DNA of 64,000 bases from Pseudoalteromonas piscicida (GTDB taxonomy: Bacteria > Pseudomonadota > Gammaproteobacteria > Enterobacterales > Alteromonadaceae). Location of the stretch: the NCBI RefSeq assembly GCF_000238315.3, contig NZ_CP011924.1, positions 2,458,501-2,522,500 of the forward strand, written 5' to 3'. This document shows, in pieces, positions 18,960 to 27,604 of the stretch. The notes beneath the pieces are model-generated. The model ran no database searches. It had not been told where the DNA came from and saw only the letters and a program-made list of their open reading frames with translations. Both the position numbers and the translations under genes were made by a program. Each line of letters begins with the position of its first letter. Positions within the stretch are counted from its first letter, which is position 1.

Positions 18960-19679
18960 ATGCAAACGCCAGTCATTCTAATTGTAGAGGATGAAGACGT
19001 AACTCGACTGAACCTCGTTAGTTTATTTGAAGCGGAAGGTTACAAAGTAATCGAAGCCATTGATGGCGATGACATGCATGACAAGTTGACATCAAATGAT
19101 GATGTAAACCTTGTAATCATGGATATCAACCTTCCTGGTAAAAATGGTTTAATTTTGGCGCGTGAATTACGCCAGAAGAAAAACATCGGCCTTATTTTCC
19201 TAACAGGTCGTGACAATGATGTTGACCGCATTCTTGGTCTTGAGATTGGTGCTGATGATTACATCACAAAACCATTTAACCCGCGTGAACTAACAATTCG
19301 TGCTCGCAACCTAATCTCTCGTACTGGCACGTCTGCAGAAGAGTCAACAATTGATAGCAACGGCGTTATTACTTTTAATGGTTGGGAGTTAGATGAAAAC
19401 AGTCGCTGTTTAACATCTCCAACAGGTGACTCGAAGCGTCTACCAAAAGGTGAATATCGTGCACTTCGTCTAATGCTAGATTCGCCTGGCCGCATCTTTA
19501 GCCGTGAGCAGCTTATCAAGCACATGACTGGTCGTGAACTTCGTGCAAATGACCGTACTGTTGACGTTACTATTCGTCGTATTCGTAAGCATTTCGAAAC
19601 TGATAACAATACGCCTGAATTAATTAGTACAATTCACGGTGAAGGTTACCGTTTCATTGGTAAACTCGACGCTCAATAA
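18960..19679 (+). CDS. arcA: Aerobic respiration control response regulator ArcA
   Basis: OmpR-type transcription factor that represses aerobic metabolism when reduced quinones activate ArcB. The 239-residue protein is collinear with E. coli ArcA: receiver with E10-D11, phospho-acceptor D55 ([13 protein letters not shown]) and the K of [11 protein letters not shown], then a winged-helix domain with [24 protein letters not shown], almost identical to ArcA's recognition region. It faces its sensor arcB with only 9 bp between stop codons. An imperfect inverted repeat at about 18897-18920 lies upstream. Confidence 0.95.
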   Translation: MQTPVILIVEDEDVTRLNLVSLFEAEGYKVIEAIDGDDMHDKLTSNDDVNLVIMDINLPGKNGLILARELRQKKNIGLIFLTGRDNDVDRILGLEIGADDYITKPFNPRELTIRARNLISRTGTSAEESTIDSNGVITFNGWELDENSRCLTSPTGDSKRLPKGEYRALRLMLDSPGRIFSREQLIKHMTGRELRANDRTVDVTIRRIRKHFETDNNTPELISTIHGEGYRFIGKLDAQ

Positions 19680-19688
19680 TCGTTTTTA

Positions 19689-22007
19689 CTAATCTTCAGC
19701 GAGTTTTGCAATTAATGGATGAAGGGCTTCTTGCCCTTCTTCTATTTTTGCCTCTAACTCAGAAACCCAATTCAATAGCGTCTCTTCCTCTTTCCCTTCT
19801 GATTCTAATTCCATTTTCTTTGCTTGTAATTGTGCAAGTTGCAACCCTACCGAACCAGCAGCACCTTTAACTTTATGTGCAACCGCACCATATTCCTCGA
19901 TATCATTTTGTGCAACAGCTTCTCTGAGCTCTTGACAGTACTTAGGACTGAGCTTAGTAAATAGGTCACAGCTTCTTTGAAATGCAGCAGCCCCCATAGA
20001 CTCAACAAAGTCGCAAATGGTCTCTATATCTAAATCGGAGTACTCAGGTTGTGATAACGCTTCTCGAATATCGATACTTTGTTTGTTTTTCTGTGCCTCA
20101 ATTCCAAATAACTCAGCGAGCATTTTGTCGAGCTTAGTAGTATTTATTGGTTTGGCCAAAGCTCCCTGGACATTAATCCCCTCAAGCTCTTGCTTGGCGC
20201 TTCTGACGTTTGCAGTTAAGGCAACAATTGGTAAGTGATCAAAGTGGCTGTCTTCTCTTATTTGGCGCGCGACAACATCACCATTGATATCTGGTAACTG
20301 CATATCCAAAAGAATGAGATCTAGGTCATCCTCAGTTTCAACAAACGAGAGAGCGTCCTCGCCAGTTTCAGCCCAAATAACTTCATGCCCTCGCTGTTCT
20401 AATAGATTTGTTGCAATTTCAGCGTTTAACGGCACATCCTCAACAAGTAAAATGTACAAGCTTCTACCAGCGTAACTTTGTTCTTTCGGTGCATTACATA
20501 GCTGTAACGGGATCTCAACATCAAAACGACTCCCCTTACCTTCTTGGCTAGTAACCGCTATCGTTCCTTTCATAGCCTGAACTAGGGCTTTAGTAACCGC
20601 AAGGCCAATGCCCGAGCCAATCGCATTGCTGCCCGACGCATCAGGAGCCTTGTAATACATCTCAAAGATCCGCTCAAGCTGATCTTCAGATATTCCCATA
20701 CCTGTATCTATAACGCTAATTGTCAGCCATGGTCCATCATCTCGATTCTCGCGGCGGCATTCCAGCGTAACATTCCCCTTGTGGGTAAACTTCACTGCAT
20801 TATTAATTAGATTCCAGAGTACCTGACGTAGACGTGTCGGATCGAGTAACGCATAAACGTCTAAGATTCCAGAACGATTAATAGTAAATTCTAAGCCCTT
20901 CTGGTCGGCAATTAGACCTGCAAAGTTGACTACATCGTTTATAAAATCAGAGACATTGATACTGTCCGTTGCTATATCTAGCTGCTCCCTATCAATTTTA
21001 TCTAAATCAATGATGTCGTTAAAAATATTGCCAAGCGTCTCCGCGCTTGAAAACACGGTATTACACCAGCTTTTTTGTTGCGCAGTCAGATCGGTGTCTA
21101 ACATCATGCGCGTCAGACCCACAATACCATTGAGCGGGGTTCTTAATTCATGACTTAGCGTAGCAATAAACTTACCTTTATCCTTATACGCAGTTTCTAA
21201 CGCCTGCTCGGCTTCTTTACGACTAGTAATATCACGGCCAAAGGCCAACAAGCCTATATATTCACCTTTATCATTGATAAATGGCAGCTTGCGCATTTCA
21301 AACCAACGAGGTTCGCCTTCAACAGGATACTCTACGTCAAGTGTTAATGGTTGCTGTGTTTCTGATACCTGGCTATCTGTTTCAAGTACTTTTGGAAGAT
21401 ATTGCTCTGAATATATTTGTTCGACTGATTTACCAATTAGTTCTTCACTGCTTTTGCCCATCACTAATTCGAACATCTTGTTACAGCCTGCGAATACACC
21501 GTTTTCATCGCGGTAATAGAACAGATCAGGAGATGAATCAACAATGCTTCGCAGTAACATACCTTGCTGCGCAAGTTCTTGTTGGGTCTTTTTACGTTCT
21601 GCAATTTCTTTTCTTAATTCATCTATCGCACGGTGTTTAGCATGCAAAGCAATTTTACGCTCGTCAATCTCACTATTTAAACGATTAATATTGTCTTTTA
21701 GTGTTTGATTCAGCATCTTTTCTTGTTGTGTTGCCGACTCCAAATAGGCCTTAGATGAGTGTACCTCTCGCATTGCTGCGACGGACATCATGATGAGAGC
21801 GGGCGCAATAACAGCGGTTAAGAAAAAGAGTGCCGATATATCAACAATTTCAACTACACCTAATGCAACATAGTAAAACATGCAAGATAGAATAACTGCA
21901 ACGAAGAGCGTAAAAGCATAAGCGATGGCAAACGCCCGCTTGTTACCGTATTTTTCTACCAAGTTTGATAAAATTCGAGCCCATGAGCCAAACGAATTTT
22001 CTGTCAT
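19689..22007 (-). CDS. arcB: Aerobic respiration control hybrid sensor kinase ArcB
   Basis: Tripartite phosphorelay sensor for ArcA. The 772-residue protein has two TM helices (about 26-48 and 54-78), a coiled coil (80-150), a PAS domain (about 150-265), HisKA with H286 (ATLSHELRTPLNG), an ATPase domain with DTGMGIS and GSGIGLAV, a receiver with D568 (LILLDMQLPD) and an Hpt domain with H711 (AHKVKGAAGSVG). The spacing is close to E. coli ArcB (H292, D576, H717). It is convergent with arcA; in E. coli the two genes are far apart. No terminator fits between them. Confidence 0.95.
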   Translation of the reverse strand: MTENSFGSWARILSNLVEKYGNKRAFAIAYAFTLFVAVILSCMFYYVALGVVEIVDISALFFLTAVIAPALIMMSVAAMREVHSSKAYLESATQQEKMLNQTLKDNINRLNSEIDERKIALHAKHRAIDELRKEIAERKKTQQELAQQGMLLRSIVDSSPDLFYYRDENGVFAGCNKMFELVMGKSSEELIGKSVEQIYSEQYLPKVLETDSQVSETQQPLTLDVEYPVEGEPRWFEMRKLPFINDKGEYIGLLAFGRDITSRKEAEQALETAYKDKGKFIATLSHELRTPLNGIVGLTRMMLDTDLTAQQKSWCNTVFSSAETLGNIFNDIIDLDKIDREQLDIATDSINVSDFINDVVNFAGLIADQKGLEFTINRSGILDVYALLDPTRLRQVLWNLINNAVKFTHKGNVTLECRRENRDDGPWLTISVIDTGMGISEDQLERIFEMYYKAPDASGSNAIGSGIGLAVTKALVQAMKGTIAVTSQEGKGSRFDVEIPLQLCNAPKEQSYAGRSLYILLVEDVPLNAEIATNLLEQRGHEVIWAETGEDALSFVETEDDLDLILLDMQLPDINGDVVARQIREDSHFDHLPIVALTANVRSAKQELEGINVQGALAKPINTTKLDKMLAELFGIEAQKNKQSIDIREALSQPEYSDLDIETICDFVESMGAAAFQRSCDLFTKLSPKYCQELREAVAQNDIEEYGAVAHKVKGAAGSVGLQLAQLQAKKMELESEGKEEETLLNWVSELEAKIEEGQEALHPLIAKLAED

Positions 22008-22328
22008 ATTATTACTTCACCATTATTAAACACTTGTCAGGCAAGTTTATATTCTACCGCTTGAGCCTGACTGAATTGCTTTTCAAGCCCTCAAAGTAAA
22101 TATTATACAAAAGCCCTAGTAATAAGCGAGTATAGAAATTGCGAGGTCAGATCATTCACTCATTTTCATACACACTAAGCAGAACGATAGATAACGGACA
22201 TGAGACTCTGTATCACTAAATGCACAAATCATCTAATTTAGTGCGGATAGATTTAAGCTCACCATCCCAACTTAATCTGATTTCGTGTAATATGCCCGTT
22301 TTTTAAGTCGTGAGAAAAGAGAGCGTCG
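22008..22328. other. Divergent regulatory region of arcB and folE2
   Basis: No ORF or RNA gene seen in 321 bp. An inverted repeat CACTAAAT (22214-22221) and ATTTAGTG (22236-22243) is a candidate operator or hairpin. I see no sequence resembling a Zur box, which controls folE2 in some bacteria. Confidence 0.4.
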
Positions 22329-23249
22329 ATGCAAAATAACATGCCAGACATTGCACACAGTGCTAGTGCGTTACAAACAGGAACTTTAGACTGGGTAGGC
22401 ATGGGTAACATAGAGTTGCCTTTAGTATTAGAAAGCAAAGGCCTAAATCAAGTTACTGTTACAGCCAAAGCCGATGCTTTTGTTAATTTGCAAAAAGAAG
22501 ACGCAAAAGGCATTCACATGTCACGCCTCTTTCTTGCTCTTGACACGCTTTCTTGTGAGCAAGTACTTACACCAAAAACTCTAAAGCAGTTGTTAGATAA
22601 CTTTTTAAGTACGCATAGCGACTTAAGTACAGGTGCAAAAGTAACCCTGCAGTTTGAATTGCCTATCAGACGCCCTTCGCTTTTAAGTAAAAAAATGGGA
22701 TGGAAATCATACCCAATTACCCTTGATGCGACGCTGATAAACGGTATTTACAAGCTAGAACTGGCGCTTGACGTTGCTTACTCATCGACTTGCCCCTGTT
22801 CGGCAGCACTGTCTCGTCAACTGATCCAAAACGCTTTCCAACAAGCTTTCGATGGTAAACAATTAGATTTCCATAGTGTGCATAACTGGCTAGGTAGCAC
22901 AGAAGGGATCGTTGCAACACCCCATTCTCAGCGCTCGATTGCAAATGTAAAAGTTAAGCTTACAGATAATAGTGCTGAGTTTGAAATTTTAGATCTGATC
23001 GAGTTGGTTGAAAACGAGTTGAAAACTCCCGTTCAAGCCGCCGTAAAACGAGAAGATGAGCAAGAGTTTGCGCGCCTAAATGGCCAAAACCTAATGTTTT
23101 GTGAAGATGCAGCTAGGAAGTTAAAAGCATTGCTAAACCAGCAAACTTATTTAGATTTCTATGTGAAGATAAACCATTACGAATCTCTTCATGCTCATGA
23201 CGCAGTAGCCTATGCTGTGAAAGGGGTTGAAGACGGCTACAGCGTTTAA
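22329..23249 (+). CDS. folE2: GTP cyclohydrolase FolE2 (type IB)
   Basis: Converts GTP to dihydroneopterin triphosphate, the first step of folate synthesis, with a tolerant metal requirement unlike zinc-dependent FolE. The 306-residue protein has TLDWVGMGNIELPL, KGIHMSRLFL and the metal-binding cysteine block SSTCPCSAALSRQL, followed by the C-terminal NHYESLHAHDAVAYA. At 306 residues it fits the family. Many bacteria carry both FolE types; whether this one also has FolE cannot be judged here. It is monocistronic. Confidence 0.93.
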   Translation: MQNNMPDIAHSASALQTGTLDWVGMGNIELPLVLESKGLNQVTVTAKADAFVNLQKEDAKGIHMSRLFLALDTLSCEQVLTPKTLKQLLDNFLSTHSDLSTGAKVTLQFELPIRRPSLLSKKMGWKSYPITLDATLINGIYKLELALDVAYSSTCPCSAALSRQLIQNAFQQAFDGKQLDFHSVHNWLGSTEGIVATPHSQRSIANVKVKLTDNSAEFEILDLIELVENELKTPVQAAVKREDEQEFARLNGQNLMFCEDAARKLKALLNQQTYLDFYVKINHYESLHAHDAVAYAVKGVEDGYSV

Positions 23250-23251
23250 TT

Positions 23252-23339
23252 ATACCAATTAATTAACAGAGCTATTTTTGACGGCACTAATATGGCATCT
23301 CCCCCTTCAAATTGGCTGGAGAATTAATGCAATTGGTAT
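23252..23339. repeat. 88-bp palindromic element with ATACCAATT ends
   Basis: ATACCAATT at 23252-23260 and AATTGGTAT at 23331-23339, with extended complementarity inside (AATTAA against TTAAT with a two-base shift). No coding capacity. It lies directly after folE2. Confidence 0.5.
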
Positions 23340-23367
23340 TAGGTCCGCTCCGTTTACTACTATTATT

Positions 23368-23391
23368 AATCAGAGCTAGATAGCTCTGATT
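23368..23391. terminator. Perfect hairpin between folE2 and the chemotaxis receptor gene
   Basis: AATCAGAGCTA (23368-23378) and TAGCTCTGATT (23381-23391) form an 11-bp arm pair almost without loop. No U-tract on either side, so its terminator role for the convergent genes is plausible but not certain. Confidence 0.5.
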
Positions 23392-23444
23392 ACACTTCTC
23401 CCATACACAACAAGGTAAGTACTGTATTACTTTAAGTTATCTAC

Positions 23445-25034
23445 TCAACGGTGGGCACTGTTTAATTTTCGAATAAACTGCTCGACAAGCACCTCTTGAT
23501 TTTCTAAAGCCTGCTCTGTATTTTTCATCGTTTCATGCGTTTTACGCGCACTTTCCATAGACTCATCCGCAAGACCTGAAATTGTCACTGCATTTGCGTT
23601 AAGCTCATTAGAAACACTCGACATTTCTTCTGTCGATGTCGCAATTTGATAGTTCAAACCTGATATTTCATTTACTATTGTGTTGATCGTTTCAAGGCTC
23701 ACTTTCGTTCCCTCTGCCTTTACTACACATTCAGAGGAGCGCTCTACTCCACTTTGAATGGCAGTAACCGCCCGCTCTGCTCGTTGCCTCAGATCGGCAA
23801 TAATACCATTAATCTCGGCTGTCGAATCTTGTGTCCTTTGCGCAAGCGCTCTCACCTCATCAGCAACAACCGCAAATCCTCTACCTTGTTCACCTGCACG
23901 AGCAGCCTCTATAGCGGCATTTAAAGCAAGTAAGTTGGTTTGCTCGGAGATCCCACGGATCACGTCAACAACCCCTTCGATGTTAACTGTTTGCGCATTA
24001 AGATCTTCTATATCTTTTTGCGTGCGAGATAACTCTTCCGATAAGGCATAATTATTTTCCATATTGTCATCAACGGCTTTGTTGCCTTTCACAACGGATT
24101 CAAGCGCCGCTTCGGATTGCTGCGCTGCATTATTAGTATTAGAGGCGATTTCACCAATCAACACCGACATCTGATTAATGGCTGTTGCTAAGGAGCCGGT
24201 TTGCGCTTGCTGTCGATTTAAAATATCAGAACTCGTTTTGCATTCTTGCATCGTTTTGGTTGCGTACTCTGAAACGGTAGCGCTAGCATCTTTAACACGC
24301 CCAAGCACAGCCCGAAGCTCGGATTCTCTAGCGAGTAAAGCAAGCTCTATAGAAGCGACATCATTAACCTTATTAAGATACACTTTTTGCATCAGAGGGT
24401 TATCGTATATTTTTTTTGCCTTTTCGCTGAGCGACCGCACTGGAGCAAGGCGAGAATAAGTAATAAATAATACAGCAAGAGTAAGCAAAGTTTCAGCGAG
24501 GTAATTCCAAGGTGATGATAAAGTTGAGATCAACATGGTTAGGGCATAGAAAACAATGATTATTGCCATCATTTGAGCTGACAAAGACCAAGAGGCACGA
24601 GTAAATTTACTTGGTGACACACCATTATTTAAATCAGTGTAGATTTCCTCTGCACGGTTAACGACCTCCCGGCTCGGCTTTGTCCTCACTGATTGATATT
24701 CGACAGTCTTACCAGATGCATCTTTAATAGGAGTGACAAAAGCATTAACCCAATAGTGATCGCCATTCTTGCAGCGGTTTTTAACCATTCCCATCCAAGG
24801 TTTGCCCGCTTCGATATAATCCCATAGGTTCTTGAAAGCGGCTTTAGGCATTGTTGGATGCCTAACGATATTATGGGGCTTCCCCTCTAACTCACTAAGT
24901 GAAAACCCTGCAACTTCACAAAACTGCGAATTCGCATATTTTATCTGACCTTTTACGTTTGTCGTTGAAAGTAGATTGTAAGAACTTGGATAATCATTCT
25001 CTTTTCCTGTGTAATCAGCTCTACCTTTTGTCAT
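23445..25034 (-). CDS. Aer-like methyl-accepting chemotaxis protein with N-terminal PAS domain
   Basis: The 529-residue receptor begins with a cytoplasmic PAS domain (about 15-120; [36 protein letters not shown]), the form found in the redox sensor Aer, which binds FAD. Two hydrophobic helices (about 150-195) form a membrane anchor with almost no periplasmic loop. A long coiled-coil signalling domain follows, with the conserved tip [20 protein letters not shown] that binds CheA and CheW. This layout implies internal energy or redox sensing rather than an external ligand. The cofactor is inferred. It is not in a che operon. Confidence 0.88.
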   Translation of the reverse strand: MTKGRADYTGKENDYPSSYNLLSTTNVKGQIKYANSQFCEVAGFSLSELEGKPHNIVRHPTMPKAAFKNLWDYIEAGKPWMGMVKNRCKNGDHYWVNAFVTPIKDASGKTVEYQSVRTKPSREVVNRAEEIYTDLNNGVSPSKFTRASWSLSAQMMAIIIVFYALTMLISTLSSPWNYLAETLLTLAVLFITYSRLAPVRSLSEKAKKIYDNPLMQKVYLNKVNDVASIELALLARESELRAVLGRVKDASATVSEYATKTMQECKTSSDILNRQQAQTGSLATAINQMSVLIGEIASNTNNAAQQSEAALESVVKGNKAVDDNMENNYALSEELSRTQKDIEDLNAQTVNIEGVVDVIRGISEQTNLLALNAAIEAARAGEQGRGFAVVADEVRALAQRTQDSTAEINGIIADLRQRAERAVTAIQSGVERSSECVVKAEGTKVSLETINTIVNEISGLNYQIATSTEEMSSVSNELNANAVTISGLADESMESARKTHETMKNTEQALENQEVLVEQFIRKLNSAHR

Positions 25035-25142
25035 AGCTCGCTCTCGATTAAAAAGGGCAATAGATAATAAATTATTACTTTCTTAAAAATCGTAAGAAAT
25101 TTCACCGAAAGACTGATTGAGATCATAGTGAAATATGATTTG

Positions 25143-25204
25143 ATACCAATTTACACAATTAAGTGTTCTATTTTGAAGGATCAAGTATTAAGAAAAATTG
25201 GTAT
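25143..25204. repeat. 62-bp element with ATACCAATTT inverted ends
   Basis: ATACCAATTT (25143-25152) and AAATTGGTAT (25195-25204) are perfect 10-bp inverted repeats around a 42-bp AT-rich interior with no ORF. It lies between the receptor gene and the tRNA-Glu array. Confidence 0.5.
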
Positions 25205-25321
25205 GAATACTTAACGAACTACAGAAAGTTAATATAAAAGCTAGCAGAGTTCTGAGCTTAAACAACTAAGAAAGGTAAATATAAATATCAATAAGATGAG
25301 GAATAGAATATGGAAAGTAAG

Positions 25322-25396
25322 TGGCGTCCCCTAGGGGATTCGAACCCCTGTTACCGCCGTGAAAGGGCGGTGTCCTAGGCCTCTAGACGAAGGGAC
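25322..25396 (-). tRNA. tRNA-Glu(UUC) copy 1, acceptor deletion
   Basis: Promoter-distal end of the array. The body from D arm to T arm matches the consensus, but one C is missing from the 5' acceptor strand (75 nt). The stem can only re-form with a U-G pair and loss of U8. Confidence 0.75.
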
Positions 25397-25465
25397 ACGG
25401 ATGTGTCACTAGGACTTTATTTAGCTGTTTAATCTCTTGCTAACCGAGTTACTTACCGAAGTAAG

Positions 25466-25540
25466 TGGCGTCCCCTAGGGGATTCGACCCCCGGTTACCG
25501 CCGTGAAAGGGCGGAGTCCTAGGCCTCTAGACGAAGGGAC
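25466..25540 (-). tRNA. tRNA-Glu(UUC) copy 2, degenerate
   Basis: First copy from the left to carry all four changes: one acceptor C lost, A26U, A49C and U54G. The U54G change removes the m5U54-A58 pair of the T-loop, and A49C breaks the first T-stem pair. The UUC anticodon arm is intact. Confidence 0.7.
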
Positions 25541-25609
25541 ACGGATGTGTCACTAGGACTTTATTTAGCTGTTTAATCTCTTGCTAACCGAGTTACTTAC
25601 CGAAGTAAG

Positions 25610-25684
25610 TGGCGTCCCCTAGGGGATTCGACCCCCGGTTACCGCCGTGAAAGGGCGGAGTCCTAGGCCTCTAGACGAAGGGAC
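25610..25684 (-). tRNA. tRNA-Glu(UUC) copy 3, degenerate
   Basis: Identical to copy 2. Confidence 0.7.
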
Positions 25685-25753
25685 ACGGATGTGTCACTAG
25701 GACTTTATTTAGCTGTTTAATCTCTTGCTAACCGAGTTACTTACCGAAGTAAG

Positions 25754-25828
25754 TGGCGTCCCCTAGGGGATTCGACCCCCGGTTACCGCCGTGAAAGGGC
25801 GGAGTCCTAGGCCTCTAGACGAAGGGAC
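25754..25828 (-). tRNA. tRNA-Glu(UUC) copy 4, degenerate
   Basis: Identical to copy 2. Confidence 0.7.
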
Positions 25829-25897
25829 ACGGATGTGTCACTAGGACTTTATTTAGCTGTTTAATCTCTTGCTAACCGAGTTACTTACCGAAGTAAG

Positions 25898-25972
25898 TGG
25901 CGTCCCCTAGGGGATTCGACCCCCGGTTACCGCCGTGAAAGGGCGGAGTCCTAGGCCTCTAGACGAAGGGAC
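25898..25972 (-). tRNA. tRNA-Glu(UUC) copy 5, degenerate
   Basis: Identical to copy 2. Confidence 0.7.
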
Positions 25973-26041
25973 ACGGATGTGTCACTAGGACTTTATTTAG
26001 CTGTTTAATCTCTTGCTAACCGAGTTACTTACCGAAGTAAG

Positions 26042-26116
26042 TGGCGTCCCCTAGGGGATTCGACCCCCGGTTACCGCCGTGAAAGGGCGGAGTCCTAGGC
26101 CTCTAGACGAAGGGAC
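26042..26116 (-). tRNA. tRNA-Glu(UUC) copy 6, degenerate
   Basis: Identical to copy 2. Confidence 0.7.
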
Positions 26117-26185
26117 ACGGATGTGTCACTAGGACTTTATTTAGCTGTTTAATCTCTTGCTAACCGAGTTACTTACCGAAGTAAG

Positions 26186-26260
26186 TGGCGTCCCCTAGGG
26201 GATTCGACCCCCGGTTACCGCCGTGAAAGGGCGGAGTCCTAGGCCTCTAGACGAAGGGAC
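26186..26260 (-). tRNA. tRNA-Glu(UUC) copy 7, degenerate
   Basis: Identical to copy 2. Confidence 0.7.
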
Positions 26261-26329
26261 ACGGATGTGTCACTAGGACTTTATTTAGCTGTTTAATCTC
26301 TTGCTAACCGAGTTACTTACCGAAGTAAG

Positions 26330-26404
26330 TGGCGTCCCCTAGGGGATTCGACCCCCGGTTACCGCCGTGAAAGGGCGGAGTCCTAGGCCTCTAGACGAAG
26401 GGAC
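26330..26404 (-). tRNA. tRNA-Glu(UUC) copy 8, degenerate
   Basis: Identical to copy 2. Confidence 0.7.
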
Positions 26405-26473
26405 ACGGATGTGTCACTAGGACTTTATTTAGCTGTTTAATCTCTTGCTAACCGAGTTACTTACCGAAGTAAG

Positions 26474-26548
26474 TGGCGTCCCCTAGGGGATTCGACCCCC
26501 GGTTACCGCCGTGAAAGGGCGGAGTCCTAGGCCTCTAGACGAAGGGAC
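26474..26548 (-). tRNA. tRNA-Glu(UUC) copy 9, degenerate
   Basis: Identical to copy 2. Confidence 0.7.
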
Positions 26549-26617
26549 ACGGATGTGTCACTAGGACTTTATTTAGCTGTTTAATCTCTTGCTAACCGAG
26601 TTACTTACCGAAGTAAG

Positions 26618-26692
26618 TGGCGTCCCCTAGGGGATTCGACCCCCGGTTACCGCCGTGAAAGGGCGGAGTCCTAGGCCTCTAGACGAAGGGAC
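26618..26692 (-). tRNA. tRNA-Glu(UUC) copy 10, degenerate
   Basis: Identical to copy 2. Confidence 0.7.
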
Positions 26693-26761
26693 ACGGATGT
26701 GTCACTAGGACTTTATTTAGCTGTTTAATCTCTTGCTAACCGAGTTACTTACCGAAGTAAG

Positions 26762-26836
26762 TGGCGTCCCCTAGGGGATTCGACCCCCGGTTACCGCCGT
26801 GAAAGGGCGGAGTCCTAGGCCTCTAGACGAAGGGAC
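26762..26836 (-). tRNA. tRNA-Glu(UUC) copy 11, degenerate
   Basis: Identical to copy 2; last copy with the acceptor deletion. Confidence 0.7.
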
Positions 26837-26905
26837 ACGGATGTGTCACTAGGACTTTATTTAGCTGTTTAATCTCTTGCTAACCGAGTTACTTACCGAA
26901 GTAAG

Positions 26906-26981
26906 TGGCGTCCCCTAGGGGATTCGACCCCCGGTTACCGCCGTGAAAGGGCGGAGTCCTAGGCCTCTAGACGAAGGGGAC
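26906..26981 (-). tRNA. tRNA-Glu(UUC) copy 12, substituted body with full acceptor
   Basis: Carries A26U, A49C and U54G but has the complete GTCCCCT acceptor strand (76 nt). It is the hybrid between the amplified variant and the intact promoter-proximal copies, and it is preceded on the minus strand by a long spacer. Confidence 0.75.
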
Positions 26982-27141
26982 GCAGAAATTGTTTTGCAAA
27001 TCACCGATTTGCTATTTCTGTGTTAGATGAGACCGAGCCTGCGAGGCGAATGACCTTATTAAAAACAGAAAGTTTTCTGTGTCACTAGGACTTTGTTTAG
27101 CTGTTTAATCTCTTGCTAACCGAGTTACTTACCGAAGTAAG
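26982..27141 (-). repeat. Long spacer with hairpin insert between tRNA-Glu copies 12 and 13
   Basis: At 160 bp it is 91 bp longer than the 69-bp standard spacer; the extra piece replaces a few bases just 5' of copy 12 in the transcript. Its start forms a hairpin (CAGAAAT...GCAAATC facing GATTTGC...ATTTCTG) and its end another (ACAGAAA/TTTCTGT). A diverged copy with a changed loop lies at 27218-27377. Confidence 0.6.
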
Positions 27142-27217
27142 TGGCGTCCCCTAGGGGATTCGAACCCCTGTTACCGCCGTGAAAGGGCGGTGTCCTAGGC
27201 CTCTAGACGAAGGGGAC
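27142..27217 (-). tRNA. tRNA-Glu(UUC) copy 13, intact
   Basis: Full cloverleaf: GTCCCCT/AGGGGAC acceptor, CCGCC-CUUUCAC-GGCGG anticodon arm, GGGG-UUCGAAU-CCCC T arm, encoded CCA. It differs from E. coli tRNA-Glu by a single base in the D loop. Confidence 0.97.
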
Positions 27218-27377
27218 GCAGAAATTGTTTTGCAAATCATTGATTTGCTATTTCTGTGTTAGACGAGACCGAGCCTGGGAGGCGAATGGGCCTATCAAAA
27301 ACAGAAAGTTTTCTGTGTCACTAGGACTTTATTTAGCTGTTTATTCTCTTGCTAACCGAGTTACCTACCAAAGTAAG
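27218..27377 (-). repeat. Long spacer with hairpin insert between tRNA-Glu copies 13 and 14
   Basis: Same 160-bp layout as 26982-27141 with several scattered differences, for example CATTG for CACCG in the hairpin loop. The stems are preserved. Confidence 0.6.
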
Positions 27378-27453
27378 TGGCGTCCCCTAGGGGATTCGAA
27401 CCCCTGTTACCGCCGTGAAAGGGCGGTGTCCTAGGCCTCTAGACGAAGGGGAC
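27378..27453 (-). tRNA. tRNA-Glu(UUC) copy 14, intact, promoter-proximal
   Basis: Same sequence as copy 13. First tRNA-Glu after tRNA-Ala in the transcript. Confidence 0.97.
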
Positions 27454-27528
27454 ACAATAACAAACAACTTCGCACTCGAGGCGTTGCCATTTGAATTATG
27501 TACTAGGACATATGCACTAACGATAAAT

Positions 27529-27604
<76 letters not shown>

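Larger units (their letters stand above)
25322..27453 (-). repeat. Tandem array of 14 tRNA-Glu(UUC) copies
   Basis: Copies 1-12 (counted from the left) are spaced exactly 144 bp apart; copies 12-13 and 13-14 are spaced 236 bp. Taking copy 14 as reference, four changes recur. Loss of one C from the 5' acceptor run (GTCCC for GTCCCC) is in copies 1-11. A26 to U, A49 to C and U54 to G are together in copies 2-12. Only copies 13 and 14, nearest the promoter, are intact. The array is preceded by tRNA-Ala(GGC) and shares its promoter. Confidence 0.95.

Noticed and set aside
22214..22243. Zur-type operator before folE2
   Set aside because: The inverted repeat CACTAAAT/ATTTAGTG does not resemble the known Zur consensus; kept only as an unspecified inverted repeat.
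27225..27434. 69-codon ORF overlapping tRNA-Glu copies
   Set aside because: It reads across two tRNA genes on the opposite strand, has no ribosome-binding site and no recognisable protein pattern.
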